Assembly: GCA_913045265.1 (NCBI GenBank)
Contig: CAJWQX010000030.1
Location: 1 to 43,141, forward strand
From: UBA11889 sp002313255
GTDB taxonomy: Bacteria; Pseudomonadota; Gammaproteobacteria; Pseudomonadales; Azotimanducaceae
Length of the DNA stretch: 43,141 nt
Reading direction: 5' to 3'
Under the pieces are notes generated by a model. It saw nothing but the letters and a program-made list of their open reading frames with translations. It was not told the origin of the DNA and did no database searches. Numbering within the stretch: position 1 is the first letter of the stretch; every line of letters starts with the position of its first letter. Positions 15,335 to 24,293 of this stretch are shown here, piece after piece. Position numbers and translations under genes: made by a program.

Positions 15335-16759
15335 TCAGGCGCTGATGCTCAACGGGTACCTTGCACGAACATCTCGATTCAATTCGCGCCGGGCCCACGC
15401 ATATCCTATTAGGCCGACCAGGACGTTGCTCACTGCGATTGCGACAAAAACGCCTCGATACGCCAAGAAAAAATCGAGAACTAGCGCAAGCGGTATCTGC
15501 ACGACGACCATACGAAGTATTGAAATCACGAGAGACGGCATCGGTCGGCCTAACGCCACAAAGTAAGTGGTCGCCATCATCGTGACGCCGAAAAAGCCGA
15601 AAGTGATCGGCACGATCAACATGTAATCATAGGCAGCTCCGATGACGTCCGCATCGTCAACCACGGCGCCCACAATCGAGTTTCCGAACGCAGCCAGGAC
15701 GGCGAAAGCGAACAATCCCCATGCCATTGAAAACCGATACGTAATTGAAAGCGCCGTCCGAATACGCTCATTTTTTCCAGCACCATAGTTCTGGCCTACG
15801 AATGGACCGATGCTGGATGAAAGAGCCATAAGTATCATGGTTGCCAAAGACTCAATTCGGGTCGCAACCCCAAACGCCGCAACAATGGCGTGCCCATGAA
15901 CAGCTAAAAGCGCCATTAGAACGCTCATGGACACAGGGCCGATCAAGCTTGAGGCCATCGACGGAACGCCGATGCGCAAAACCTCGGCCCAAGAACGAAG
16001 CATCTGCTTGAGAGATCCCGGAGGTCCAAAGAGTCCGAATCGACGGAAAATAACGAGCGCGTACATAGAGGGTGCCACACGCGATAGGATGAATGCCCAT
16101 GCCGAACCGTTCACCCCGAGACCATCCATATCGGCAAAACCAAATATTAATGCCGGCGCAATCAACACCTGAAGGACTGCGCCAGAAGTCATGATAATGC
16201 CAGGCGTTCGAGCATCTCCGAGCGCTCGCACCATCATCCCTCCGACCATGGGTATGGCAAATAACGGTAGCCCCACAAACCATATGCGCACATAAGAAAC
16301 CGTGATTGGCAGAATCGCTTCGCCCGCCCCTTGCCATTCAAAGAGAACGGGCGCGTAGACATATCCCAAAGCTGAGATCACAACAATTAAAAGCAACACC
16401 AAAATCAATGTGTGCGCGCCGATGAGAATACATCGTTCTCGGTCACCGCCACCGAGGACGCGCGACATAATTGAAGTCGCACCTACCCCGAGTCCCATGG
16501 AGACGCTCGACACGGCCATTACTAGCGGAAACGTAAAGCTAACCGAGGCTAGTTCTGAGGTCCCTATCCAACCGATATAGATCGTATCGATCATCGACGC
16601 TCCGATCATCGACGAGATACCGAGGAACATCGGTGCGGTCAGGCGGCTTAGGTGTCGGGTGACCGAGCCCGAGGTGAGATCAAAGACGGCCACTACTGGG
16701 TTCCCTGCACGACGACCACGGACCCGCGAAATGCCAGTGGTTTGCTCGCCAATCATCAT
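15335..16759 (-). CDS. MATE-family multidrug efflux transporter
   Basis: The product has about 474 residues. Twelve hydrophobic segments can be traced, starting with HLSRLTAPMFLGISSMIGAS and DTIYIGWIGTSELASVSFTF, and two similar halves are visible, as in NorM/DinF-type MATE proteins. The family exports cationic compounds against Na+ or H+. Several starts are possible: a GTG at 16792 and ATGs at 16777, 16759 and 16756. The last pair is preferred because GGGG lies 4-7 bases upstream. It is divergent from the COG3146 protein gene. What it exports is unknown. Confidence 0.9.
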   Translation of the reverse strand: MMIGEQTTGISRVRGRRAGNPVVAVFDLTSGSVTRHLSRLTAPMFLGISSMIGASMIDTIYIGWIGTSELASVSFTFPLVMAVSSVSMGLGVGATSIMSRVLGGGDRERCILIGAHTLILVLLLIVVISALGYVYAPVLFEWQGAGEAILPITVSYVRIWFVGLPLFAIPMVGGMMVRALGDARTPGIIMTSGAVLQVLIAPALIFGFADMDGLGVNGSAWAFILSRVAPSMYALVIFRRFGLFGPPGSLKQMLRSWAEVLRIGVPSMASSLIGPVSMSVLMALLAVHGHAIVAAFGVATRIESLATMILMALSSSIGPFVGQNYGAGKNERIRTALSITYRFSMAWGLFAFAVLAAFGNSIVGAVVDDADVIGAAYDYMLIVPITFGFFGVTMMATTYFVALGRPMPSLVISILRMVVVQIPLALVLDFFLAYRGVFVAIAVSNVLVGLIGYAWARRELNRDVRARYPLSISA

Positions 16760-16842
16760 ACCACCCCGATGAATCATGCTAAAAAACCGCACCGTGAAAG
16801 AAGCTCGGGGTATATTACCGACCGCAATTTTGGAACCTAGTT

Positions 16843-18075
16843 TTGACCGAACGCACGACCAACATCCTCCAGAGCATCAGCGCGATTTCCCCTGCCGAAT
16901 GGAACCGTTGCGCAAACCCAGCCAGCGAGGAATACAACCCATTTCTAGATCACCGTTTCCTTCGGGCGTTAGAAGAGAGCGGTAGTGCTGTGGCTGAAAC
17001 GGGATGGCAGCCGTTTCATCTTTGCCTCAAAGAATCGGCATCCGCAGTCGCTGTTGCGCCCATCTACCTCAAATCGCACTCAAGAGGAGAATACGTTTTT
17101 GATTCTGGGTGGGCCGATGCGTTCTACCGAGCAGGTGGAGAGTACTACCCTAAAATGCAAGTCAGCATTCCGTTTACTCCCGCCACTGGACGCCGACTAC
17201 TCGTGAGCGACTTGCCAGAGCGAGACCAGATCGAAGAACAACTCCTGCATGCCCTCGTCCAAGTCGCACAACAGATCAAAGTCAGCTCGCTACACATGAC
17301 CTTCCTACCCAAGACGCAATGGGACCGGGCCGGCAAGTTCGGGATGCTGCAACGGATGGATACGCAGTTCCATTGGCGCAACGACGGTTACGATACGTTC
17401 GAAACGTTCCTGGAACATCTGTCCTCGAAGAAACGCAAGAACATCCGTCGTGAACGGCGCGACGCCGTCGCTAACGACATTACCATCGAATGGATTACCG
17501 GAAGCGATCTTAAAGAAAGTCACTGGGATGCGTTTTACGACTTCTATATCGATACCGGCAATCGCAAGTGGGGGACCGCTTATCTCTCGCGTTCTTTCTT
17601 TAGCTTGATTTCAGAGCTCATGCCTGAACGTACGTTACTTATATTGTGCAAAAGAAATGGTCGCTATATTGCCGGGGCTATTAACTTTATCGGCGACAAA
17701 ACGTTATTTGGCCGGAACTGGGGTTGCCGAGAAGACCACCGATTCCTCCACTTCGAAACCTGTTACTACCAAGCCATCGAGTTCGCAATAGCAAATCAAC
17801 TCGAGTCAGTACAAGCAGGAGCTCAAGGCTCCCATAAAATCGCTCGCGGGTATCTGGCGCAGCCCACCTACTCAGCTCACTGGGTCCGCGATGCTGGATT
17901 TCGCGATGCCATCGCACAGTTCCTCCGAGATGAACGGAGATATGTCGAACAAGACATGGAATGGATTGAATCGCATACGCCCTTTCGGACTAACCTCGAC
18001 CTGGAACGGTTTCAAGATCGCCTCAAGCTCGATCAAGTACCTGACGAACCCCCTGCGGGGAAATCTCCGTCATAA
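16843..18075 (+). CDS. GNAT-fold protein of the COG3146 family
   Basis: The product has 410 residues. COG3146 (DUF482) proteins resemble FemX-like acyltransferases with two GNAT domains. The signature parts are NPFLDHRFLRALEESGSA near residue 30, the long middle segment LSSKKRKNIRRERRDA, and RLLHFETCYYQAIEFAI-like sequence followed by VQAGAQGSHKIARGYLA near residue 325. The start is a TTG with GGAA about 8 bases upstream; no ATG is available nearby. The true substrate of the family has not been established, though a peptidoglycan role has been proposed. It lies ahead of asnS with a 147-base gap. Confidence 0.88.
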   Translation: MTERTTNILQSISAISPAEWNRCANPASEEYNPFLDHRFLRALEESGSAVAETGWQPFHLCLKESASAVAVAPIYLKSHSRGEYVFDSGWADAFYRAGGEYYPKMQVSIPFTPATGRRLLVSDLPERDQIEEQLLHALVQVAQQIKVSSLHMTFLPKTQWDRAGKFGMLQRMDTQFHWRNDGYDTFETFLEHLSSKKRKNIRRERRDAVANDITIEWITGSDLKESHWDAFYDFYIDTGNRKWGTAYLSRSFFSLISELMPERTLLILCKRNGRYIAGAINFIGDKTLFGRNWGCREDHRFLHFETCYYQAIEFAIANQLESVQAGAQGSHKIARGYLAQPTYSAHWVRDAGFRDAIAQFLRDERRYVEQDMEWIESHTPFRTNLDLERFQDRLKLDQVPDEPPAGKSPS

Positions 18076-18222
18076 ATCGCCAGCATCCTGCAGGCTCATC
18101 AACCTTCTTCGTAAACCACTTACACGGAAGTTACACGCTGACTGCGTTTTATAACTCGATCTTCGCGTCAGAACTGCTTCTATTCCTTTATGATAAGAGT
18201 GGTCCCTAGGTCCGGATTTCAC

Positions 18223-19599
18223 ATGTACCGCCACTCCATTAAAGCCGTACTCAACGACGACATCGGACTAGATAAACGCGTTCAAATAAATGGTTGGGTT
18301 CGCTCGCGACGGACATCGAAAAGCGGCTTTTCATTCCTTACCATTCACGATGGATCCTGTTTCAGCTCCTTACAAGTGGTCGCCGATCAATCGCTGCTTA
18401 ATTATGAAGTGATTACTGAAATCGCAACTGGGACCGCATTGTGCGTCACCGGGGAAGTTGTGCAATCGCAGGGTCAAGAGCAGGACCGTGAACTTCGCGC
18501 CGAGCGTGTCGAAATCATCGGGGCCATCGAGGATCCCGAGTCGTATCCAATCGCGAAAAAACGGCACAGCTTCGAATATCTGCGATCGATGGCTCATTTA
18601 AGGCCAAGAACCAACACTTTCGGGGCGATCGCAAGGGTACGAAATGCCGTCGCTCAAGCTGTGCACGACTATTTCGCCACGAATGGGTTCGTCTGGATAA
18701 ATACCCCTATTATTACCGCGATTGACTGCGAGGGCGCAGGCGAACTTTTCCGTGTCAGCACCTTGGATCTCGCGAACGGGAATGCAGGAAACTATGACCA
18801 GGACTTCTTCGGTCAAGAAACATTTCTGACAGTTTCTGGGCAACTGAATGTGGAGCCCTACTGTCTGTCACTGAGCAAGGTCTACACGTTCGGTCCGACT
18901 TTTCGAGCAGAAAATTCCAATACTTCGCGCCATCTGGCTGAATTCTGGATGATCGAGCCCGAGATCGCATTTGCCGATCTTCATGCCAACGCAGACCTTG
19001 CTGAAGACTTCCTAAAAACAATCTTTCTCCAGGTCCTCGAACGTGTCCCCGAGGACATGCGTTTTTTTGCCGAAAGAATCGATGGGAATGCCATTGAGCG
19101 CCTTGAAAAAGTTATATCAAGCGTCTTCGAACGTATGGAATATGGCGACGCAATCAAGATTCTTGAGCAGTCGGATGAGGCCTTTGAACATCCGGTGCGT
19201 TGGGGTCTCGATTTGCAGTCTGAACACGAGCGATTTCTCACAGAAATGCACGTGGGTGGGCCCGTCGTCGTGATGAATTACCCCAAACAAATCAAAGCCT
19301 TCTACATGCGCTCCAACGACGACGACAAAACTGTCGCGGCCATGGACGTTTTGGTTCCAGGCGTCGGAGAAATCATCGGTGGCAGTCAACGAGAGGAAAG
19401 ACTCGACAAGCTCGATGAGCGCATGGACGCGGCCATGAAAGAGGAACTGTGGTGGTATCGGGACCTACGACGATACGGGTCCGTTCCCCACGCCGGTTTT
19501 GGTCTCGGCCTCGAACGTCTCGTTCTTTATATAACGGGCATGGAAAATATACGTGACGTGATCCCCTACCCCCGCGTACCGCACAGCGCCACATTCTGA
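18223..19599 (+). CDS. asnS: asparaginyl-tRNA synthetase
   Basis: The product has 458 residues from the ATG at 18223, which fits the usual AsnRS start (a few residues before IKAVLNDD). An in-frame ATG at 18190 would add 11 residues with no counterpart in the family. The enzyme charges tRNA-Asn with Asn using ATP. The N-terminal OB-fold (INGWVRSRRTSKSGFSFL) binds the anticodon. The class II core is complete, with motif 2 at FRAENSNTSRHLAEFWMIE and motif 3 at GFGLGLERLVLYITGMENI, followed by DVIPYPR. The tail ends soon after (PHSATF). It lies 38 bases before the ABC pair but is probably regulated separately. Confidence 0.97.
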   Translation: MYRHSIKAVLNDDIGLDKRVQINGWVRSRRTSKSGFSFLTIHDGSCFSSLQVVADQSLLNYEVITEIATGTALCVTGEVVQSQGQEQDRELRAERVEIIGAIEDPESYPIAKKRHSFEYLRSMAHLRPRTNTFGAIARVRNAVAQAVHDYFATNGFVWINTPIITAIDCEGAGELFRVSTLDLANGNAGNYDQDFFGQETFLTVSGQLNVEPYCLSLSKVYTFGPTFRAENSNTSRHLAEFWMIEPEIAFADLHANADLAEDFLKTIFLQVLERVPEDMRFFAERIDGNAIERLEKVISSVFERMEYGDAIKILEQSDEAFEHPVRWGLDLQSEHERFLTEMHVGGPVVVMNYPKQIKAFYMRSNDDDKTVAAMDVLVPGVGEIIGGSQREERLDKLDERMDAAMKEELWWYRDLRRYGSVPHAGFGLGLERLVLYITGMENIRDVIPYPRVPHSATF

Positions 19600-19636
19600 A
19601 CGCAGTCACACCAATAACCGCAGTTCTTACACAAAC

Positions 19637-21394
19637 ATGATCAAGTCGCTGAGGAAACTTGGTCGTTTCGTCGGCAGATACCGCGGACGCATTACGGGCG
19701 GTATTTGCCTATTTCTCGTAAGTAGGCTGCTCGAGGCAACTATCCCCCTGTCGCTAAAAGTCGGGGTCGATCGAATTGCCAACGGTAATCCCGACTTATT
19801 CATGCCCGTACTCAGCATCGTCGCTGTGGTGATCGCACGATTCATCGTCGTTTCGTGGGCGCGAATAGCGGTCCGACGAGCGGGACTTCTTGTCGCGTTC
19901 GATTTGCGCCGCGCGTTGTACGCTCATCTGCAGTCTTTGGGCTCCCGTTTTTTTAGCCAATACACGATAGGCGACATGATGACGCGCGCGGTTGCCGATA
20001 TCGCGTTGGTACAGCGGCTAATCTCGAGCGGCACTATCCTGCTCGTGATCATGGTATTCGCGTCGCTGGTGGCATTCTCCTTCATGCTGTATCTCTCGCC
20101 TCTGCTGACGCTTTGTATCCTGCCGCCTATGCCGCTTATTTTCTTTTATGCCCAACGCGCGAAACGCGAGATGGGGGTCGCGTCCCGGGAGGTGCAAGAA
20201 CAACTTTCCGAACTTGGTACCCACGTCCAGGAGAACTTCGCGGGAATCAGAACCATACAGGCCATGGTGCAAGAACAAAATGAAATCGCAGGCTTCCAGC
20301 GAACAAACCAAGCTTACGCCGATGCTTTCTATCGCCAAGCACGAATCAACTCGATGATGGATGCGATACTGCCATCGCTAACGGCCATTTCGACCATCGC
20401 CATACTCGGTTTCGGGACGCACCTCGTACTCACCGGCGACATCAGCATTGGCGATCTCACTGCCTTTTTGATGTTGGTCTCGATGGCGGTACAACCCTTT
20501 CGAGTCGCGGGCTCTTTGGTCATTCTGTTCCAAAGGGCAGCGGTTGCGAGCGATCGGCTGTTCGATGTTTTCGAACGGGATCCGGAAATTCTTGATGACC
20601 CCAAACCCGAAGTTTCCGAAATCATCCGCGGAAAAATAGAGCTTCGAAATCTCACCTTCGCTTACGGACCAAATTCAGTTCCGGTTTTGGATCGGCTTAA
20701 TTTGACCATCGAGAGAGGAGAATCGATTTCTATCATGGGTCGGGTTGGGTCAGGCAAGACAACACTTCTAAAACAGATTGTGCGGATGCTCGATACACCG
20801 ACCGGGTGCGTTTTCGTCGATGACGTTGATGTCTGTGACTTTCCGCTCGCACAATTACGTGCGCAAATCGCTTTGGTTCCGCAGGACCCGTTCTTGTTCG
20901 GCGAGCCGCTACGCGACAACCTCACGTACGACGATCCCGGCCGAGCTATCGATCAAATCTGGCAAGCCGCGGAATCCGCCGACTTTTCCGAATCGATAGA
21001 TGCCATGCCGGAGAAAATGCGGACCCTGGTCGGGGAAAGAGGGGTGACGTTGTCGGGAGGGGAGAAACAGAGGGCGACACTCGCGCGTGGACTGATTCGG
21101 CACGCACCGCTACTCCTTCTTGACGATTGTTTCTCATCGGTTGATACCGAAACGGAGGAACATATTCTCGGCGAACTAAACCGTCTACGCCGTGGTCGAA
21201 CGACATTACTCGTCTCCCACCGCGTTTCCACCGCGCGACATTCTGACCGGATCGTCATTCTCGACGACGGACGTATCGTCGAAATTGGCACGCATAACGA
21301 ACTAATCAGAAAAGGCGGCATTTACGCTGAACTTGAGCGCATTCAGCGGGAAGGCGCCAGCGAATCCGACTTCGCAACGATCAGTAAGCATTGA
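19637..21394 (+). CDS. ABC exporter half-transporter, degenerate ATP-site subunit (MdlA-like)
   Basis: The product has 585 residues, with an N-terminal six-helix exporter domain followed by an ATPase domain. Walker A is GRVGSGKT near residue 367, the signature LSGGEKQR is near 471, and Walker B is LLLLDD near 492. The residue after the Walker B Asp, normally the catalytic Glu, is Asp here. In heterodimeric exporters such as MdlA/MdlB and TM287/TM288 one subunit has this change, so this is probably the inactive-site partner of the next gene. The membrane part (RFFSQYTIGDMMTRAVADIAL) resembles MdlA. The inner membrane is the expected location. The substrate is unknown. Confidence 0.9.
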   Translation: MIKSLRKLGRFVGRYRGRITGGICLFLVSRLLEATIPLSLKVGVDRIANGNPDLFMPVLSIVAVVIARFIVVSWARIAVRRAGLLVAFDLRRALYAHLQSLGSRFFSQYTIGDMMTRAVADIALVQRLISSGTILLVIMVFASLVAFSFMLYLSPLLTLCILPPMPLIFFYAQRAKREMGVASREVQEQLSELGTHVQENFAGIRTIQAMVQEQNEIAGFQRTNQAYADAFYRQARINSMMDAILPSLTAISTIAILGFGTHLVLTGDISIGDLTAFLMLVSMAVQPFRVAGSLVILFQRAAVASDRLFDVFERDPEILDDPKPEVSEIIRGKIELRNLTFAYGPNSVPVLDRLNLTIERGESISIMGRVGSGKTTLLKQIVRMLDTPTGCVFVDDVDVCDFPLAQLRAQIALVPQDPFLFGEPLRDNLTYDDPGRAIDQIWQAAESADFSESIDAMPEKMRTLVGERGVTLSGGEKQRATLARGLIRHAPLLLLDDCFSSVDTETEEHILGELNRLRRGRTTLLVSHRVSTARHSDRIVILDDGRIVEIGTHNELIRKGGIYAELERIQREGASESDFATISKH

Positions 21395-21412
21395 ATCGAG
21401 TGAGAACAACAA

Positions 21413-23293
21413 GTGGCTGACACACAGGTAGAAATTCGAGATTACTCGATGTTCGACGCCGAGTTGTCGGGAACTGCGATGAATCTGACGCTGCTGAGAC
21501 GTTTAATCAAGTGGCTTCAACCCTACCGTCGTACATTCGCGTTTAGTGTCGTCCTCGTCCTAATCTCTTCGACGCTCGCAGTACTTCTCCCGGTCGTCAT
21601 GTCGATCGTCATTATTGACCACATCATCCTGCAGGAGGTTGATGTTCAAACCCTCGACCTCGGAACAATCGAGACTACGGAGTGGCTTGCTCAGCAAAGC
21701 GGTCTGTCAATGATCGCCGCTGCTTGCCTGTTGTACGGCGGTTTGCAGCTAATGTGGGCGGTTACCGGTCATCTACACCGCATGACCCTCGTCAACTCGG
21801 TCATCAATGGGTTACGAGATCTCCGACAAGACCTCTTCGAGCACTTGGAAACTCGACCATCATCTTTTTTCGATCGGGTGGCCGTAGGACGCATCATGAC
21901 CCGGGTGACCAATGACATTGAAGCCCTCTACGAGCTGCTCAGGGGGCTCGGGACACTCATCGGCGAGTTCGTCCCTTTTTTAGTTGCGTTGATTATCATG
22001 CTCGCAGTCGACATCAAGATGACGGGTATCTTCATGCTCGCCATCCCTATCATCGCACTTGCAACTTATTGGTTTCGTCAACAAACGGGCAGCTTATTCC
22101 GGCTAATTCGGCAGTCCGTGTCGACGATGAACCAGAATCTTCAAGAGAATCTGGCGGGTCTTCAGGTCGTGCAGTTGTCGCACCGAGAGAAGTACAACCA
22201 CCGGCGCTACGATCGGATCAACTCTGAAAACCTCAAATTCGAATCGCGTTCGGTCAAACTAGAAACGCTCTATGGCGCCCTCAACGATTCTATGGTGTCG
22301 TTAGCGATCGGCTCGATCCTTTGGTTTGCAGGTGGCGACGTCATTAGAAACCAAATCTCCCTCGGTGGAATGATTTTATTCACCCGCTTTATCGACATGC
22401 TTTTCCACCCCATCGTTGTTTTAGGTCAACAATTCAACGTTTTGTTCAGGGCCATGGCGAGTGGCGAACGTATATTTCAAGCCTTGGACTGGGACGAAAA
22501 GGTTCACGAACCCCTAAACCCTGCGACCCTACCTAAACGCCTCAGCGGCACAGTGGAATTTCGGAATCTAGACTTTGAATACGATCGCGGCATCCCGATA
22601 TTACAGAATCTCTCATTCACCATTCGAGCCGGTGAAAAATTAGCCATTGTCGGCCCGACCGGCTCGGGAAAAAGTACCATCGTGCGTCTGCTTGGACGCT
22701 TTTACGACATCGACGACCATAGCATTTTTCTCGACGGAATCGATCTCAATCAAATCCACAGCCACGACCTGCGTCAACGTATAGGTGTCGTTCTGCAAGA
22801 TTTCCACATTTTTTCCGGAACCGTCTACGACAACATTGCACTTGGCGATCAACGCATTGAAATGGCTCGAGCCGTACAAGCGGCGCGCACGGTCAACGCA
22901 GATCGTTTTATTCGCGAACTACCGCTCGGGTACGAGACCCCCCTATCTGAGCGGGGGCAGAATTTATCGCAGGGACAACGACAACTATTGGCCTTCGCAC
23001 GCGTTCTCGCAGCCGATCCTGAAATTCTGATCCTCGATGAAGCGACCGCGAGCATCGATACCGAAACCGAAGTTTTGATCCAGGAAGGACTTCGTGAACT
23101 CACCCGAGCACGCACGTCTATCTTGATCGCGCATCGATTACAAACGATTCAACAAGCCGACCGTATTTTGGTATTAGACGATGGCCAGGTGAGCGAATTA
23201 GGGACCCACGAAGAACTCGTTGCATCCGGGGGCCTCTATTCGACGCTGCACTCTCTGCAGTTTCAAGACACCGATGATCCGCCGGTTAATTAA
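21413..23293 (+). CDS. ABC exporter half-transporter, catalytic subunit (MdlB-like)
   Basis: The product has 626 residues from a GTG start 18 bases after the stop of its partner. The six-helix domain includes SSFFDRVAVGRIMTRVTNDIEAL, as in MdlB. The ATPase part has Walker A GPTGSGKST near residue 415, the signature LSQGQRQ near 517, and Walker B ILILDEATASID near 538 with the catalytic Glu intact. With the preceding gene it forms a heterodimeric exporter with one active and one degenerate ATP site. A 45-residue N-terminal extension precedes the first helix. Its TAA overlaps the stop codon of the convergent kinase gene. Confidence 0.92.
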   Translation: MADTQVEIRDYSMFDAELSGTAMNLTLLRRLIKWLQPYRRTFAFSVVLVLISSTLAVLLPVVMSIVIIDHIILQEVDVQTLDLGTIETTEWLAQQSGLSMIAAACLLYGGLQLMWAVTGHLHRMTLVNSVINGLRDLRQDLFEHLETRPSSFFDRVAVGRIMTRVTNDIEALYELLRGLGTLIGEFVPFLVALIIMLAVDIKMTGIFMLAIPIIALATYWFRQQTGSLFRLIRQSVSTMNQNLQENLAGLQVVQLSHREKYNHRRYDRINSENLKFESRSVKLETLYGALNDSMVSLAIGSILWFAGGDVIRNQISLGGMILFTRFIDMLFHPIVVLGQQFNVLFRAMASGERIFQALDWDEKVHEPLNPATLPKRLSGTVEFRNLDFEYDRGIPILQNLSFTIRAGEKLAIVGPTGSGKSTIVRLLGRFYDIDDHSIFLDGIDLNQIHSHDLRQRIGVVLQDFHIFSGTVYDNIALGDQRIEMARAVQAARTVNADRFIRELPLGYETPLSERGQNLSQGQRQLLAFARVLAADPEILILDEATASIDTETEVLIQEGLRELTRARTSILIAHRLQTIQQADRILVLDDGQVSELGTHEELVASGGLYSTLHSLQFQDTDDPPVN

Positions 23294-24291
23294 CCCAGCA
23301 ATTCCAGCGCTCGATGGATCAGCGGCTCCATCGATAGTCGCGTCTGTTCCCAGGACGGATCAACCCGTTTGCCGCGCCGATGTAGGCTGAGATTGAACCC
23401 GGTGATGATCGCGAACTTGTACGCAGCTAGCGCCCGAAACCAATTGAGGTCCGGTAGCGGATCACCATATGCCTCCACATATAGTTCCATCAGAATGTCC
23501 GGTTCAAGGAATACCGGGCGGCCGCCCCCATCTCCACCCCAAGCTTTTCGATCACTAAACGTACAAATCCAGCCAACGTCGTTAAGCGTGGCGCCGATTC
23601 CTGTGAGTTCCCAATCAATAACAGCCAGGAGCTTTCCGTCAGCCGAACAAAATAAGTTAGACGTTTGAAAATCCCCATGAAATATTCCCACGGGCGCTTC
23701 TTCCGGCAACGTTTCAAGCAGTCGCTCCCGGCAATCCGGGACTCCGGCCAACAATTCCGGATCCGCAGCCCGTTCGTAAAAGCGGTCCCAACGCTCAACG
23801 TCGTCAACGAAGGGAACTGCATCGCCAAGATAGGGCGTCTCCGCAGGATCGATTTTGTGGATCTTGGCCAGGGCTGACATCACCTCTCGACCAAGTTCCA
23901 ACGCCTGCTTCGCACTCAGTTTCTCAGCCCACTCACCTGGGCCAAGCCGCATCACATCTCCGTCCAGGCGCGGGACAACGAAATAAGGCCTCCCAAACCA
24001 CTCGAGATCGCCGCCAGACCACCTAACGGTGCAGTGCGGGACATCCGTCCCATCAAGAGCATTGAGAACTTCAACCTGTCTGAGCACATCCGCGGTTCCA
24101 CGCCAATTGACGTTGGGCGGCGGCAAACGAATAAACCAAGACTCGATCTCATCGGAGGTTCGAACACTGAATCCATAAGCGAAACCGGCGTGGCCGGGCA
24201 TATGGTGCACGTCGAAAACTTCAACATCCGAGCTTTCATACTTTGCTGCACAGAAGGGGCCAAGACGACTCGCCAACTCGTCAAGGTCCAC
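23290..24291 (-). CDS. APH-fold phosphotransferase (aminoglycoside kinase-like) 1
   Basis: The product has 333 residues from a GTG start two bases after the stop of the acyl-CoA ligase gene, so the two are coupled. The APH catalytic loop is IFHGDFQTSNLF and the metal motif is VIDWELTGIGATLNDVGW. The nucleotide-lid region is weak (VSVRTSDEIESWFIRLPPP). Members of this fold near acyl-CoA genes resemble the kinase domain of ACAD10/ACAD11, which phosphorylates 4-hydroxyacyl-CoA; drug resistance is less likely. The partner acyl-CoA ligase and two acyl-CoA dehydrogenases elsewhere in the window fit such a role. This is an inference. Confidence 0.85.
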   Translation of the reverse strand: MDLDELASRLGPFCAAKYESSDVEVFDVHHMPGHAGFAYGFSVRTSDEIESWFIRLPPPNVNWRGTADVLRQVEVLNALDGTDVPHCTVRWSGGDLEWFGRPYFVVPRLDGDVMRLGPGEWAEKLSAKQALELGREVMSALAKIHKIDPAETPYLGDAVPFVDDVERWDRFYERAADPELLAGVPDCRERLLETLPEEAPVGIFHGDFQTSNLFCSADGKLLAVIDWELTGIGATLNDVGWICTFSDRKAWGGDGGGRPVFLEPDILMELYVEAYGDPLPDLNWFRALAAYKFAIITGFNLSLHRRGKRVDPSWEQTRLSMEPLIHRALELLG

Positions 24292-24293
24292 GT

